Source of the DNA: Nitrosomonas sp. Is79A3
GTDB lineage: Bacteria > Pseudomonadota > Gammaproteobacteria > Burkholderiales > Nitrosomonadaceae
Assembly (NCBI RefSeq): GCF_000219585.1
Contig: NC_015731.1
Coordinates: 992,001 to 1,056,000 of the forward strand
Direction of reading: 5' to 3'
Length of the DNA: 64,000 bases
Shown here: positions 27,355-38,587 of the stretch, one piece after another
Layout of the letters: each line of letters opens with the position of its first letter
Position numbering within the stretch: position 1 is the first letter of the stretch
The notes under the pieces: generated by a model
The model's database searches: none
What the model was told of the DNA's origin: nothing
What the model saw: only the letters and a program-made list of their open reading frames with translations
Translations under genes and position numbers: made by a program

Positions 27355-28434
27355 ATGAAAAAAATTAAAGTTTTGATTGTTGATGACTCTGCCTTAATTC
27401 GTAAATTATTAAGTGAAATTATTGATAGTCAGCCTGATATGGAAGCTATTGGTGCAGCACCCGATCCTTTGGTGGCACGCGAAATGATTCGAGAGCTGAA
27501 TCCTGATGTATTGACATTGGACGTTGAAATGCCAAAAATGGATGGACTCGATTTTCTGGAAAAATTAATGCGGTTGAGGCCAATGCCGGTAGTAATGGTT
27601 TCAACACTAACTGAGAAAGGTTCTGATGTAACATTCCGTGCGCTTGAGCTGGGTGCGGTTGATTTTGTTTCTAAGCCGAAAATTGATCTTGCGACAGGAT
27701 TGAAAGAATATGGCAATGAGATCGCAAATAAAATTCGTATTGCAAAATCAGCAAGACTCAGGCGACATGCACCTATGCCAGTCACAAAGAGTGTTTCAGC
27801 GGATGCAGTTTTGCCAGCAGTTTCAAATCGTATCGCTTCAACTGAAAAATTAATCATAGTGGGTGCTTCTACCGGTGGTACGGAAGCGATTAAAGAATTT
27901 TTAATACGCATGCCGCCCGACTCACCAGGGATTCTGGTTACGCAACATATGCCGGAGGGATTCACCAAGTCATTTGCCAATCGCTTAAACAGTCTTTGTA
28001 AAATATCGGTGGTGGAAGCGCAAGGTGGAGAAAGAGTGTTGCCAGGGCATGCATATATCGCCCCAGGACATTCGCATTTATTGCTCAAGCGTAGTGGTGC
28101 AAATTACATGACTGAATTAAATCAAGGTGAGCTGGTTAGTCGACATCGGCCTTCAGTTGATGTACTATTTCGATCAGCAGCGAATTGCGCTGGCAAAAAT
28201 GCTATTGGTGTGATTCTGACAGGTATGGGTAAGGATGGTGCTGCTGGAATGATGGAAATGCGTAAAGCGGGCGCTTATAATTTTGCACAAGATGAAGCAA
28301 GCTGTGTTGTTTTTGGAATGCCTAAAGAAGCAATTGCAGCGGGCGGAGTGAACGATATCGTTTCACTGAGAGACATGGCCAAATCGGTATTGTCAAAAGT
28401 TTCTAGTATGGGATCACACGGTAATCGTATTTAG
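27355..28434 (+). CDS. cheB: Chemotaxis response regulator/methylesterase CheB
   Basis: 359 residues. N-terminal receiver with phospho-acceptor D56 ([11 protein letters not shown]), a linker to about residue 155, then the methylesterase domain with its serine in [12 protein letters not shown], histidine in VTQHMPEGF and aspartate in [12 protein letters not shown]. It removes methyl groups from receptors after phosphorylation by CheA. It is the last recognisable chemotaxis gene here. The next gene starts 53 bp downstream. Confidence 0.96.
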   Translation: MKKIKVLIVDDSALIRKLLSEIIDSQPDMEAIGAAPDPLVAREMIRELNPDVLTLDVEMPKMDGLDFLEKLMRLRPMPVVMVSTLTEKGSDVTFRALELGAVDFVSKPKIDLATGLKEYGNEIANKIRIAKSARLRRHAPMPVTKSVSADAVLPAVSNRIASTEKLIIVGASTGGTEAIKEFLIRMPPDSPGILVTQHMPEGFTKSFANRLNSLCKISVVEAQGGERVLPGHAYIAPGHSHLLLKRSGANYMTELNQGELVSRHRPSVDVLFRSAANCAGKNAIGVILTGMGKDGAAGMMEMRKAGAYNFAQDEASCVVFGMPKEAIAAGGVNDIVSLRDMAKSVLSKVSSMGSHGNRI

Positions 28435-28487
28435 CTGCATTCATACTTATTTCTTGATTTGAGGTAAAGTAAAAAAGTACATCGTCA

Positions 28488-28982
28488 ATGAAAAAGATTA
28501 TTTCCCGATTTATAGTATTTATTGGCATCGCCTTTTTAGTGAGTTGCGGTTCTCTTCAGGAAAGAGCTGTAGTTAAGTTTGACCCTAATCTTCCTGCTAA
28601 TAAATCTACTGATACCAGTCACGTCAAAAAAGCGCTTTATTCTCAGTTTAATGAATGGCAGGGTGTGCGTTATCAACGGGGCGGACTCAGTCAGCGGGGA
28701 GTTGATTGTTCTGGTTTTGTGCATTTGACGTTTAAATCAAAACTTGGCTTGCATCTGCCTAGAACGACTAGAATGCAATCAAAAATAGGAAAAGAAATCC
28801 GGAAAGATGATTTGAAAGCCGGTGATCTGATATTCTTTAAGACTGGCTCAGCCTCAGAACATGTAGGGATTTATCTGGAAAAGAATAAATTTCTACATGC
28901 CTCTCAAAAACAAGGCGTCACAATATCCCGGTTAGATAACGCATATTGGAAATCTAACTATTGGAAATCAGTTCGTATATAA
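28488..28982 (+). CDS. NlpC/P60 family lipoprotein, putative cell-wall endopeptidase
   Basis: 164 residues. The signal peptide ends in a lipobox (LVSCG, cysteine about residue 20), so it should be a lipoprotein. The NlpC/P60 domain covers about 45-160, with the catalytic cysteine in GVDCSGFVHLTF, a histidine in SEHVGIYL and a second polar site at FLHAS. Such enzymes cut the peptide stems of peptidoglycan. It follows cheB by 53 bp, and a role beyond general wall turnover is not evident. Confidence 0.9.
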   Translation: MKKIISRFIVFIGIAFLVSCGSLQERAVVKFDPNLPANKSTDTSHVKKALYSQFNEWQGVRYQRGGLSQRGVDCSGFVHLTFKSKLGLHLPRTTRMQSKIGKEIRKDDLKAGDLIFFKTGSASEHVGIYLEKNKFLHASQKQGVTISRLDNAYWKSNYWKSVRI

Positions 28983-29132
28983 AATAGTTCCGGAAATGAT
29001 GCGTTAGTTTTCTTTAAACGAATAAGCTAGGTGTTTGTCCTGCACTTGGCAAACCTAGTTCGTCATATAGTTTATGTTCTTGATTGTAGACAGATGAGCC
29101 GTGGCTAAGCTGTATTTTTGTAGGAATGTAAA

Positions 29133-29450
29133 ATGAATGAAGAAATTAAACAAAGGTTACAAAAAAAAGAAATCTGGCAGCGTGGCCTTTATATGATTCT
29201 TTTTATGTGTATCTATGGTTTTTCTAATTTCCTGATTATCAGTATTTTCTTCTTTCAATATGCTACATTGATATTAACTGGCCAAACAAATATTTTGCTA
29301 CTTGGATTCAGTCAAAATTTAGGCATTTATATCCACCAAATAATCATCTTTCTGTCATTTAACAGTGATCAATGCCCATTTCCATTTAGCGTATGGCCCA
29401 ATGGTACAAGCGATATTGATCCGATTAAAGATACCAACACAAACGATTAG
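29133..29450 (+). CDS. DUF4389 family membrane protein
   Basis: 105 residues. Two membrane helices (about 19-45 and 60-80 with a short amphipathic link) and the tail FLSFNSDQCPFPFSVWP match the DUF4389 layout (FNTEEKPWPFADWP type). The function of the family is unknown. It stands alone, before a region of mobile DNA, and its last 18 residues are polar. The family call rests on memory of the pattern. Confidence 0.75.
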   Translation: MNEEIKQRLQKKEIWQRGLYMILFMCIYGFSNFLIISIFFFQYATLILTGQTNILLLGFSQNLGIYIHQIIIFLSFNSDQCPFPFSVWPNGTSDIDPIKDTNTND

Positions 29451-29452
29451 TT

Positions 29453-29653
29453 CTGATTTCTCTGCCAGTTAGGCCACCAGATATCAAACAAAATGAAGCA
29501 TGCCAAGAAGCTGAGATTTTTTACCTGGTCGCGATAATTTTGTTTACGATATGCGGCATACAAATTCGGACCAACGATCCGTTTTGAGCAATCGAAGTGT
29601 ACTTGCCAACTTAACGAGGCGACCAATGCCTGTATCAACTTAAATTCAAGCAA
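29453..29653 (-). pseudogene. Old IS1380-type transposase 3' remnant
   Basis: Read on the minus strand, about 150 bases (roughly 29500-29640) align with the end of the IS1380-like transposase gene at 29967-30130. For example, both contain a run like CGGATC-TTGG and then a conserved AACAAAATTAT-GCGACCAG core. Stop codons and a one-base shift break the frame. A 68-codon ORF here is in the wrong frame. It is an older, diverged copy in the same orientation as the split IS1380 nearby. Confidence 0.6.
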
Positions 29654-29661
29654 TGAGTAAG

Positions 29662-29960
29662 TTAGTAATTACGCCAATTCGTAAAACATTCCTGCAGAGT
29701 TTTTACAATCCTTTGACCGGCGCCAGATTCAACATATACGGACGGAAATGGTTGATTGCGGCAATGTCGTTGCGAACGTACTCTGTCGCGAATAATGGTT
29801 GGAGAAAAGCCGGTTAGAACGTTGGCTCCCGGTATCATGGTTTCCGGCCGTTCTGTATTGTCTCGCACGGTCACACAAGGTACGCCAAAAATATACGCTT
29901 CTTCCTGAATACAGCCGCTATCGGTAATAATTAAGGCTATGTCACCGTTAAACCTAAATT
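29662..29960 (-). pseudogene. C-terminal remnant of a UDP-N-acetylglucosamine 2-epimerase
   Basis: The minus strand reads GDIALIITDSGCIQEEAYIFG and then PCVTVRDNTERPETMIPGAN, the well-conserved end of WecB/MnaA-type epimerases that interconvert UDP-GlcNAc and UDP-ManNAc. About 98 residues remain to the stop at 29662. The upstream two thirds is gone at the junction with the IS1380-like element near 29961-29969. It lies between two IS1380 pieces and cannot make an active enzyme. Confidence 0.75.
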
Positions 29961-29966
29961 CCTCTG

Positions 29967-30508
29967 TTAGGTCACTCCAATGGCCAAAGAGGGTGGAAGG
30001 AAACCGAGGAGCTGTGAATTTTTCGGTCTGGTCGCAATAATTTTGTTAATGATATAGCGTACAAGTACGCCCCAATGATCCGCTATGGTCAACTGAGGCG
30101 CATTTGCCAGAACATGATCAAGACCTTTTCGTATATTGGAGATCATCGACTTGATATGATCTCCGGCTGCGTGAGTCAGAGTGAGCAGCAATCGGGATTG
30201 ACCGGCATGCTGGGTCAGGCGGGCAATGCCGCTGAGCAACATGGGACGGCTAGTGATTGCCTCCAGGCGTGTCTTCGGGTGTGCCAGTCTGACATACCAA
30301 CTCCACCAATTGTAGATGAGCGCGACTGCTCGCGCTGAGAGGTTGCAACGTTCCAGGTCTTGCGTGGTATAGCCACCCCAACCCCATTGGTTTTTCAGCT
30401 CATCGAAGCCGTTCTCGCAGTCGGCCCGATCCCGGTATAACTGGCCAATGGCGTCGAGGGAGTAGTTTGTATTGGTCACCAATATAGCGTATTCCCAGAG
30501 TTTAACCT
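29967..30508 (-). pseudogene. IS1380-family transposase, C-terminal part
   Basis: After the IS66 insertion the frame continues KVKLWEYAILVTNTNYSL, then QLYRDRADCENGFDELKNQW, the conserved Y-R-E type region near the catalytic glutamate of IS1380 transposases. It ends GFLPPSLAIGVT. By itself it has no start or ribosome site, so it is a broken gene half. An ORF beginning at 30545 includes IS66 terminal sequence and is an artefact. Confidence 0.85.
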
Positions 30509-30516
30509 TGTCTGAA
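30509..30516 (+). repeat. IS66 target-site duplication, left copy (TGTCTGAA)
   Basis: TGTCTGAA directly before the left end of the IS66 element. The identical octamer follows the right end at 32874-32881. Eight base pairs is the normal IS66 duplication length. Confidence 0.93.
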
Positions 30517-30590
30517 GTAAGCCTCCAATCCATCCACATTAACACCCTGATACGTCATCGCTATCCTCAAACCTTTTACAAGGAGGGACG

Positions 30591-30881
30591 ATGTCATCAT
30601 CAGAAGCGCGACGAATTCATATCGAAGCATGGCAAACCAGCGGTAAGTCTCAGGCGGCTTATTGCCGGGAACATGGTTTGAATACCAAGACGTTTGGCAA
30701 TTGGGTTCGCAAGCATCGTGCCGGTCAGGTTATCCGGCCGCCTGCGTTGGTCCCGGTCACGATCAAACCGATGCCTGCACCGACGAGCACGCTACGTCTT
30801 CGCGGTCAAGGCAATCATGTGTTGGAGCTGCCATCGACGGTTTCGCCGCATTGGCTGGGGGAGTTGTTGAAGTGTCTTTGA
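30591..30881 (+). CDS. tnpA: IS66 accessory protein TnpA
   Basis: 96 residues. The N-terminal RRIHIEAWQTSGKSQAAYCRE and then LNTKTFGNWVRKHRAG is the IS3/IS66-type helix-turn-helix of TnpA. A strong AAGGAGGG site precedes the ATG. The gene overlaps tnpB by 10 bp. TnpA is needed for IS66 transposition, probably by binding the element ends. Confidence 0.9.
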   Translation: MSSSEARRIHIEAWQTSGKSQAAYCREHGLNTKTFGNWVRKHRAGQVIRPPALVPVTIKPMPAPTSTLRLRGQGNHVLELPSTVSPHWLGELLKCL

Positions 30882-31219
30882 TTGCGAATCCAGGGAAGAT
30901 TTGGTTGATGGTTGAGCCGGTGGATATGCGTCGCGGCATTGACGGATTGTCGGTATTGGTGGAGCAGGCGTTGCAGCGCTCGCCTTGTGCGGGTTCGGCG
31001 TTTGTGTTTTGCAATCGCGCGGGCAATCGCATCAAAGTGCTGCTGTGGGACGGCACCGGCGTGTGGTTGTGCCAGCGGCGCTTGCATCAGGGACGGTTCG
31101 TTTGGGGGCGTTCGGATACGGGCGGGATGGAACTGACTGCGTTGCAATGGGAGTGGTTGATTGCCGGGGTGGATTGGTGTCGTTTGGGGTTGCAATCCTG
31201 CGCAAGAAAATATAGCTGA
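30872..31219 (+). CDS. tnpB: IS66 accessory protein TnpB
   Basis: 115 residues from GTG 30872. The pattern KIWLMVEPVDMRRGIDGLSV followed by VFCNRAGNRIKVLLWDGTGV and CQRRLHQGRFVW is diagnostic for IS66 Orf2/TnpB. The start overlaps the end of tnpA, which indicates coupling. The frame is open further upstream (from 30662), but only in the shadow of tnpA. Confidence 0.92.
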   Translation: MSLIANPGKIWLMVEPVDMRRGIDGLSVLVEQALQRSPCAGSAFVFCNRAGNRIKVLLWDGTGVWLCQRRLHQGRFVWGRSDTGGMELTALQWEWLIAGVDWCRLGLQSCARKYS

Positions 31220-31268
31220 AAGCCAATACTGGAATCACTTTGCGCAAGTTTTGCAGTATAATAACGCC

Positions 31269-32852
31269 ATGAAAACGCACGCAAAACAGTCAATCGAATT
31301 AGATCATTTGAACCTCACGCCGGAAGCTAAAACCGAGGTATCGAACCTTATTCAATCACTGCTTACGCAAGCACAAAACGAGCTCAAACTGCTGGAAGCG
31401 AAGAATCAGGCACTGAAGCTGGAACTGGCACATTTGCGCCGCATTCGTTTCGGCGCGAAGAGCGAAGCACTGTCGCAGCCACAATTCAGCCTGTTCGAAG
31501 AAGACTGGCAAACTGATGCGGCGGCGATCGAAGCGGAAATCGAGCAACTGCCGCTGCCGGTTCCGCAAAAACCCAAGCGTGCACGCGCTGGGCGCCAACC
31601 TCTGCCGGATCACCTGCCACGCATCGAACACCGGCATGAACCGGAATCTTGCCAATGCAAACAGTGCGGCAGCGATCTGGTAAAAATCGGCGAAGACGTC
31701 AGCGAACAACTGGACGTCAAACCCGCCGAATTCTTCGTGCACCGTCACATCCGCCCGCAATACGCCTGCCGGGCTTGCGAAACCGTGGTCGCGGAACCGG
31801 TTCCGCCCGCGGTGATCGACGGCAGTATGGCAACACCCGGACTGCTTGCTTGGATCACGATCTGCAAATACCTCGATCACCTGCCGCTGTATCGCATCGC
31901 ACAAATCGCCGCCCGGGAAGGTGTCACTTTATCGCTTTCCACGTTGGCGGAATGGATCGGACGTGTAGGCGTGGCACTACAACCGCTGGTTGACCGGCTG
32001 ATTTTGCACTTATTGCATGGCTCTGTGTTACACGCCGACGAAACCCCGGTGGCGCAACTTGATCCCGGCAGCGGAAGAACGCAACGCGCCTATCTGTGGG
32101 CGTATCGCAGTAACGATTTTGAGTTGGGGCCGCGCATCATCGTATTCGACTACCAAACCAGCCGTAGTGGCAAACATGCGCAAAACTTCCTCAACAGCTG
32201 GCAAGGCCACTTGCTGGTAGACGACTATGGCGGTTACAAGGCTTTATTCTCCAAAACAGCATCACCCTGCACTGAATTAGGGTGCTGGGCGCACGCGCGC
32301 CGCAAATTCTTCGACCTGCACCAAGCCAATGCCAGCACCGTCGCGTATGAGGTGTTGCAGCGCATAGGCGGACTTTACGCCGTCGAAGCCGAAGGCAAGC
32401 ACTTATCGACCGAAGCCCGGCAGATACTACGTGCAGAAAAAAGCCTGCCGATCCTGCAATCGTTGCACGACTGGTTACTGCAAACTCGCGCCCAAACTGC
32501 CAATGGCGGCGGCACCGCCAAAGCCATCGACTACACCTTGAAGCGCTGGCAAAGCCTAATCCGCTACGCCAGCAGCGGACACCTGCCGATTGACAACAAC
32601 CCCGTCGAAAACACTATTCGCCCCATCGCGCTCGGCAAGAAAAACTGGCTGTTCACCGGCTCCGAACGCGCCGGAAAACGTGCCGCCGCCATTCAAACCC
32701 TACTCGGCACCGCAAAACTCAACGGCCTCAACCCCGCACAATGGCTAGCCGACACCCTCGAAAAACTCCCCACCTGGCCTAATAGCCGAATCGATGAATT
32801 GCTACCGCTTGCACCGGAGGATATTGAAGCATTGTTGAAGGAATGTGAGTAG
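31269..32852 (+). CDS. tnpC: IS66 transposase TnpC
   Basis: 527 residues from ATG 31269. In order: a leucine-rich coiled coil (residues 20-55), a zinc-binding region with CQCKQCG and CRACETV, then the DDE core with the first D in LHADETPVA, the second in VDDYGGYKALF and the glutamate in DNNPVENTIRPIALGKKNWLF. The gene appears intact and ends 21 bp before the right end of the element. The 49-bp gap from tnpB is normal. Confidence 0.95.
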   Translation: MKTHAKQSIELDHLNLTPEAKTEVSNLIQSLLTQAQNELKLLEAKNQALKLELAHLRRIRFGAKSEALSQPQFSLFEEDWQTDAAAIEAEIEQLPLPVPQKPKRARAGRQPLPDHLPRIEHRHEPESCQCKQCGSDLVKIGEDVSEQLDVKPAEFFVHRHIRPQYACRACETVVAEPVPPAVIDGSMATPGLLAWITICKYLDHLPLYRIAQIAAREGVTLSLSTLAEWIGRVGVALQPLVDRLILHLLHGSVLHADETPVAQLDPGSGRTQRAYLWAYRSNDFELGPRIIVFDYQTSRSGKHAQNFLNSWQGHLLVDDYGGYKALFSKTASPCTELGCWAHARRKFFDLHQANASTVAYEVLQRIGGLYAVEAEGKHLSTEARQILRAEKSLPILQSLHDWLLQTRAQTANGGGTAKAIDYTLKRWQSLIRYASSGHLPIDNNPVENTIRPIALGKKNWLFTGSERAGKRAAAIQTLLGTAKLNGLNPAQWLADTLEKLPTWPNSRIDELLPLAPEDIEALLKECE

Positions 32853-32873
32853 ATGGTGGGGTTGGAGGGATAC

Positions 32874-32881
32874 TGTCTGAA
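32874..32881 (+). repeat. IS66 target-site duplication, right copy (TGTCTGAA)
   Basis: The same octamer as at 30509-30516, directly after the right inverted repeat of IS66. Confidence 0.93.
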
Positions 32882-33969
32882 TGGTCAATGAAGTGGAGCA
32901 TCGGCTGCTGGTTCTCATTGCTCGTCTCGGCTGCCGCCATGCTGTCTTTGATTCGCCGCCGCAGTACCACTACACGCCGCGCACCACTCCAACCCGTCAG
33001 CCGAAGCTTGCCTTCCACCGCGTCAAAGCCTTGCCCCGCGTTCTGCCAGTCGCCTTGCTGCCATTGCCGCTCGATCAGGCGCTTAACTCCGGCAGTTTGC
33101 CGTAGCTTGAAGAGGTAGTGCTGTTCAATTCGCTCCATCTCGACCATTACCCCCTGATTGCCAAAGGCACTGTCACCGCGCACCAGGGCGGGGCGTTCCT
33201 CGGCAGCGAGTCGCTCAATTAGCCGGCACAGGCGCGGTAGGCTATGTTTCGCCGCACTGGCTTTACCGCTTTGTACCTCGACATCGAGCACCAGTCGAAT
33301 GTTGCCGATCCAGTAGGTGTGCAAAGTATGGCTCGGCCGTCCCGGCTTGGTTGGGTTGTAGCCAATCTCGGCACCTGCCTGGTGACCATACAACAGTTTG
33401 ACGCTGGTGTCGGCATCGAGTATCCAGGGCGTGCGTAAAGATTCTTGGATGCTCTCACCCAGGGCTTTATCCATCCATGCTGTGCTCTTCGCCAGTTGGA
33501 CTGCGTGGGCAGCGCGTTCTTCTTCGCTACCATACTTCTTGCATGGGGCCGGTGCCAAGTGCGCCAGTGCGCGACGCAGACTCTCGTCACTGATGATCTT
33601 GTTCATGCCGAGTATCCGGGGAGCAACTTCATCGCCGCGCAGCCCGGCAACATGTGCATAGCGCCGCTGTCCATCCAAGATCGATAATAGCCAGGTGCCA
33701 AGCACATCAACTACCTTGGGTGCGTTGGGACTGGTGTAATCCATTGGACATCCATCCACCCAGCGGGTGAATAACCCAGAAACTTCCAAAAACTCGGCAA
33801 AGAATGGTAATTGCCCCAGTGCTGTGGCGCTTCCGCCTTCGTCCCAGCGAACGTGAAACCGGCCACCAGGAGTGGCTACGCTTTGTTCAGCCGTCGTTTG
33901 TTCCGTCTCCTGCAAAGTAGTATTGATCGCCTCGACCAGTGTCTTCTTCTCAAATTTAATTTCACCCAT
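32874..33969 (-). pseudogene. IS1380-family transposase, N-terminal part
   Basis: From ATG 33969 the product starts MGEIKFEKKTLVEAINTTL and contains PWILDADTSVKLLYGHQ and VRGDSAFGNQGVM, the regions with the first two catalytic aspartates of IS1380 transposases. The native frame reaches FIDHSD at the IS66 junction (32874-32881). Beyond that the ORF reads about 30 foreign codons inside IS66. With the C-terminal half rejoined it would be 545 residues. Confidence 0.88.
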
Positions 33970-33999
33970 TGGGTGAGCCTCCTATTCTGTCGAAAACCC

Positions 34000-34690
34000 T
34001 TACCAGAAATACATTCGTGGCAATTTTACTGGAATCAACTGAGGAAAATAGGATCATGGATCGGGGCTTCACCGACTTTGCTCGCTGGTACACCGTGCAC
34101 CAAGCACAAGCATTTTTTGTAACACGGACCAAATCCAATCTGCTTTTTCGCCGCGTCTACTCTCGCTCCGTGGACAAATCCACCGGACTGCGCTGTGACC
34201 AAACCATTGCCCTAAGGGCTCCCAAGGCTAGCAAGGATTATCCTCAGCACCTGCGGCGTATCAAGTTCTACGATGCAGAACACGACAAGCATCTGGTATT
34301 TCTAGCCAACAACTTCGACTTACCTGCGCTGACCATCGCTCAGCTTTATCGTTGTCGCTGGCAGGTCGAACTATTCTTCAAGTGGATCAAGCAACATCTT
34401 CGTATCAAGCGTTTCTACGGAACTACTGAGAACGCAGTCAAAACGCAGATATGGATTGCCATATCGGTTTATGTCTTGGTTGCCATCGTGAAAAAGCGGC
34501 TCAATACCGAAGCTTCGCTTTACACAATTCTACAGATTTTAAGCCTGACTCTTTTCGAGAAAACACCTATCGATCAATTGGTTAAAAATACCGATGTGCA
34601 AATAACCATGTCGAAAAATAATAACCAACTGAATCTATTCAATTAAATCTCCGGACACTTCTGCAATTAGCTATATGTTTGATTCAGTAA
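34000..34690 (+). mobile_element. 3' part of an IS4-family element (ends approximate)
   Basis: Holds the C-terminal portion of an IS4-type transposase. The 5' part of the element is absent, apparently replaced at the junction with the IS1380-like element near 33990. No terminal repeat could be paired, because only one end remains. Confidence 0.65.
34056..34646 (+). pseudogene. IS4-family transposase, N-terminally truncated
   Basis: About 196 residues remain, beginning near MDRGFTDFARWYTVHQAQAF. The YREK signature of IS4 transposases is clear in YRCRWQVELFFKWIK, followed by KRFYGTTENAVKTQIWIA. It ends NNQLNLFN, as in the complete family members. The region with the first catalytic aspartate is missing, so the gene is inactive. 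The ORF is open back to 33969, but that part includes IS1380 sequence. Confidence 0.82.
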
Positions 34691-34704
34691 ATACTTGGAT
34701 TTTC

Positions 34705-36216
34705 TTATTTCTTATCTAACCTGCGATACTGAATCGCTTCCGCAATGTGCTGATTGCTGATTTTCTTAACTCCCGATAAATCCGAGATGGTGCGTGCTAC
34801 TTTGAGAATACGATGGTATGCGCGTGCCGATAAATTCAAACGACTGATGGCTTGTTTGAGTAGATTTTCACTGGCGTTATCTAAAGCGCAATGCTGATCG
34901 ATTTCTTTGACACCCAAGCGGCTATTGGTTTTTCCTTGCCGGTCAAGCTGAAATTGGTGGGCTTTTTCAACGCGCTGACGGATTACACTGCTTTTTTCGC
35001 CTGTTGTCTGTTGTTTCATTAGTTCCTGCTGCGGCACGGCGGGAACTTCAATTTGCATGTCGATACGATCCAGTAGTGGGCCAGAAATCCTTGCGCGATA
35101 ACGTGCAACTTGGTCAGGCGTGCAATGACATTTCCCGTTAGGGTGGCCCAAATAGCCGCACAAACATGGATTCATCGCAGCAATCAGTTGGAATTGTGCT
35201 GGAAATTCGGCTTGACGTGCTGCGCGGGAAATGGTGATTTTGCCGGATTCAAGCGGTTCGCGCAGTACCTCCAAGACTTTTCGGTCAAATTCTGCCAATT
35301 CATCAAGGAATAGCACGCCGTGCAATGCCAGTGAAATTTCGCCTGGGCGAGGGTGGCTGCCGCCACCCACCAGTGCCACGCCGGAGGCGGTGTGGTGCGG
35401 GGAACGAAAGGGGCGGTGTTTCCAGTTGCTGATATTGAAGCTGCCGTAACTGAGCGATTGTATGGCTGCGGATTCCAGTGCTTCCGCTTCGGTCATGGGT
35501 GGAAGAATGCCGGGAAAACGCGCGGCCAGCATAGATTTTCCAGTGCCCGGAGGGCCGATCATCAAGAGACTATGGCCACCGGCGGCGGCTATTTCCAATG
35601 CGCGTTTTGCATGAGTTTGACCTTTGACTTCATCAAAATCAGGGTAAGCTGAGTCACCGCTTTCGGTGTTGTCTTCGAATGGGTTTTTGTAAATTTGTAA
35701 GGGTTCGCGTCCGCTCAGATGGGCGCAAATTTGTAACAGTGATTTGGCTGCATAAATGGTGGCTTTTTTCACAAGGGCGGCTTCCGCGGCATTTTGCTGG
35801 GGTAATACGAAACTGCGGCCGGATTGGGATGCATTGTAAGTCATTGCCAGTGCGCCGTGGATCGGGCGCAATTCACCGGTTAAAGCGAGCTCACCCGCCC
35901 ATTCATATTGATCCAGTTTGTCATTGGGGATTTGTCCGGTAGCTGCCAGAATACCCAATGCGATGGGTAAATCAAAACGCCCGCTTTCCTTAGGCAGATC
36001 GGCAGGGGCCAGATTAATGGTAATGCGCTGTGCGGGAATTTTGAATTGTGCATTTTGCAATGCGGACCTGACGCGGTCTTTACTTTCTTTGACTTCCGTA
36101 TCAGGCAGTCCGACAATGGTGAAGCTGGGTAGGCCGTTGGCGATGTGTGTTTCTACCGTCACCAACGGTGCTTGTATCCCTGAAAGTGCGCGGCTATACA
36201 GGACAGCGAGTGACAT
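34705..36216 (-). CDS. comM: YifB/ComM family AAA+ ATPase
   Basis: 503 residues, normal for the family. N-terminal Lon-protease-like fold (VTVETHIANGLPSFTIVGLPD), a Mg-chelatase-type AAA+ core with Walker A MIGPPGTGKSMLA and Walker B VLFLDELAEF, and a C-terminal chelatase helical region with a CxCGY motif (NPCLCGYLGHPNGKCHC). ComM is a hexameric branch-migration helicase that helps integrate DNA during natural transformation. The gene is intact and directly beside the IS cluster. Confidence 0.94.
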   Translation of the reverse strand: MSLAVLYSRALSGIQAPLVTVETHIANGLPSFTIVGLPDTEVKESKDRVRSALQNAQFKIPAQRITINLAPADLPKESGRFDLPIALGILAATGQIPNDKLDQYEWAGELALTGELRPIHGALAMTYNASQSGRSFVLPQQNAAEAALVKKATIYAAKSLLQICAHLSGREPLQIYKNPFEDNTESGDSAYPDFDEVKGQTHAKRALEIAAAGGHSLLMIGPPGTGKSMLAARFPGILPPMTEAEALESAAIQSLSYGSFNISNWKHRPFRSPHHTASGVALVGGGSHPRPGEISLALHGVLFLDELAEFDRKVLEVLREPLESGKITISRAARQAEFPAQFQLIAAMNPCLCGYLGHPNGKCHCTPDQVARYRARISGPLLDRIDMQIEVPAVPQQELMKQQTTGEKSSVIRQRVEKAHQFQLDRQGKTNSRLGVKEIDQHCALDNASENLLKQAISRLNLSARAYHRILKVARTISDLSGVKKISNQHIAEAIQYRRLDKK

Positions 36217-36293
36217 TTGAGAATTAGTAATCCTGGGTGTGCTGGTACGAGCAGAGATTAACGCAAGGATAACGAGCGATAAGTTAATTAAAC

Positions 36294-36602
36294 TTATTTT
36301 TCATGCATATCTTCATTATCTTGTTTCTCTTCTGCCGCATGATTCTCAGCGGATAGGTAGGTAGGTTTCTTCAGCAGAGCTTCCAATTCGGAGACTTTAC
36401 CTTCGAGGACCATTAATTTTTCACGGGTGCGTTGTAAAACTTCCTGTTGGACATCAAATTCATCACGTGTGACTAAATCAAGCCGTGTAAAGGCCCCTGA
36501 TAATAGCATCCGGATATTTTTTTCAATGTCTTTGGCCGGACTGTTGTGCAATATTTCGCTGACCTTGGCATTGATTTCATCGATTACATTTTTATTAAGC
36601 AT
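36294..36602 (-). CDS. ubiK: Ubiquinone biosynthesis accessory factor UbiK (BMFP/YqiC)
   Basis: 102 residues from ATG 36602, which has AGGAG 7 bases upstream. The longer frame to 36689 lacks support. Features are [20 protein letters not shown], then [20 protein letters not shown], and a C-terminal coiled coil, as in UbiK. UbiK helps the lipid-binding UbiJ-containing complex in ubiquinone synthesis. It is upstream of comM on the same strand, separated by 77 bp. The glutamate-rich tail is longer than in E. coli. Confidence 0.88.
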   Translation of the reverse strand: MLNKNVIDEINAKVSEILHNSPAKDIEKNIRMLLSGAFTRLDLVTRDEFDVQQEVLQRTREKLMVLEGKVSELEALLKKPTYLSAENHAAEEKQDNEDMHEK

Positions 36603-36824
36603 TGTTGTTCTCCTGATTGACTGATCCATCACCTGATCAGCGGATGATAGTGACGTGATAAAATCCCATAATGTGATCTTGCTGTACAAGATCTGATTAT
36701 CCTCTGTTATTGAGAAGGGTTCCAGTATTAAGAAGCAGGGTTATTTCGCCATGCTACTCCCTTCGTTCAATGATGCATTGGAGAATTGTCTTTCTGATTA
36801 ACGGTTAATTGTCCGGATACATAA

Positions 36825-38547
<1,723 letters not shown>

Positions 38548-38587
38548 TCAACAACGGTCTCAGTTTAAAAATTCAAAGTATCCTGCT

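Larger units (their letters stand above)
30517..32873 (+). mobile_element. Complete IS66-family insertion sequence (2357 bp)
   Basis: The left end GTAAGCCTCCAATCC and the right end, read inward, GTATCCCTCCAACCC form imperfect terminal inverted repeats of about 20 bp. The perfect 8-bp duplication TGTCTGAA lies outside both. The element carries tnpA, tnpB and tnpC in the usual order and looks complete. It is richer in G and C than the host. It interrupts an IS1380-like transposase gene, so it arrived later. Confidence 0.93.
29961..33995 (-). mobile_element. IS1380-family element, split by an IS66 insertion (ends approximate)
   Basis: The transposase gene runs 33969 to 32874 and resumes 30508 to 29967 on the minus strand. 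Removing 30517-32873 and one copy of the 8-bp duplication restores a continuous frame of 546 codons including the stop. The outer ends are estimated from related sequence just outside the gene (AGG-TCAC-CCAATGG patterns near 29968 and 33985). I could not fix exact inverted repeats. Confidence 0.75.

Noticed and set aside
27429-28088. A 219-codon minus-strand ORF inside cheB
   Set aside because: cheB is a complete, well-conserved gene on the other strand. The antisense frame matches nothing and has no start signal.
29447-29653. A 68-residue protein gene after the DUF4389 gene
   Set aside because: The nucleotide sequence aligns with the IS1380 3' end in another frame, so the ORF is a chance frame in a decayed transposase.
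31356-31904. A 182-codon minus-strand ORF inside IS66 tnpC
   Set aside because: GC-rich transposon genes often give long antisense frames. tnpC itself is intact and typical.
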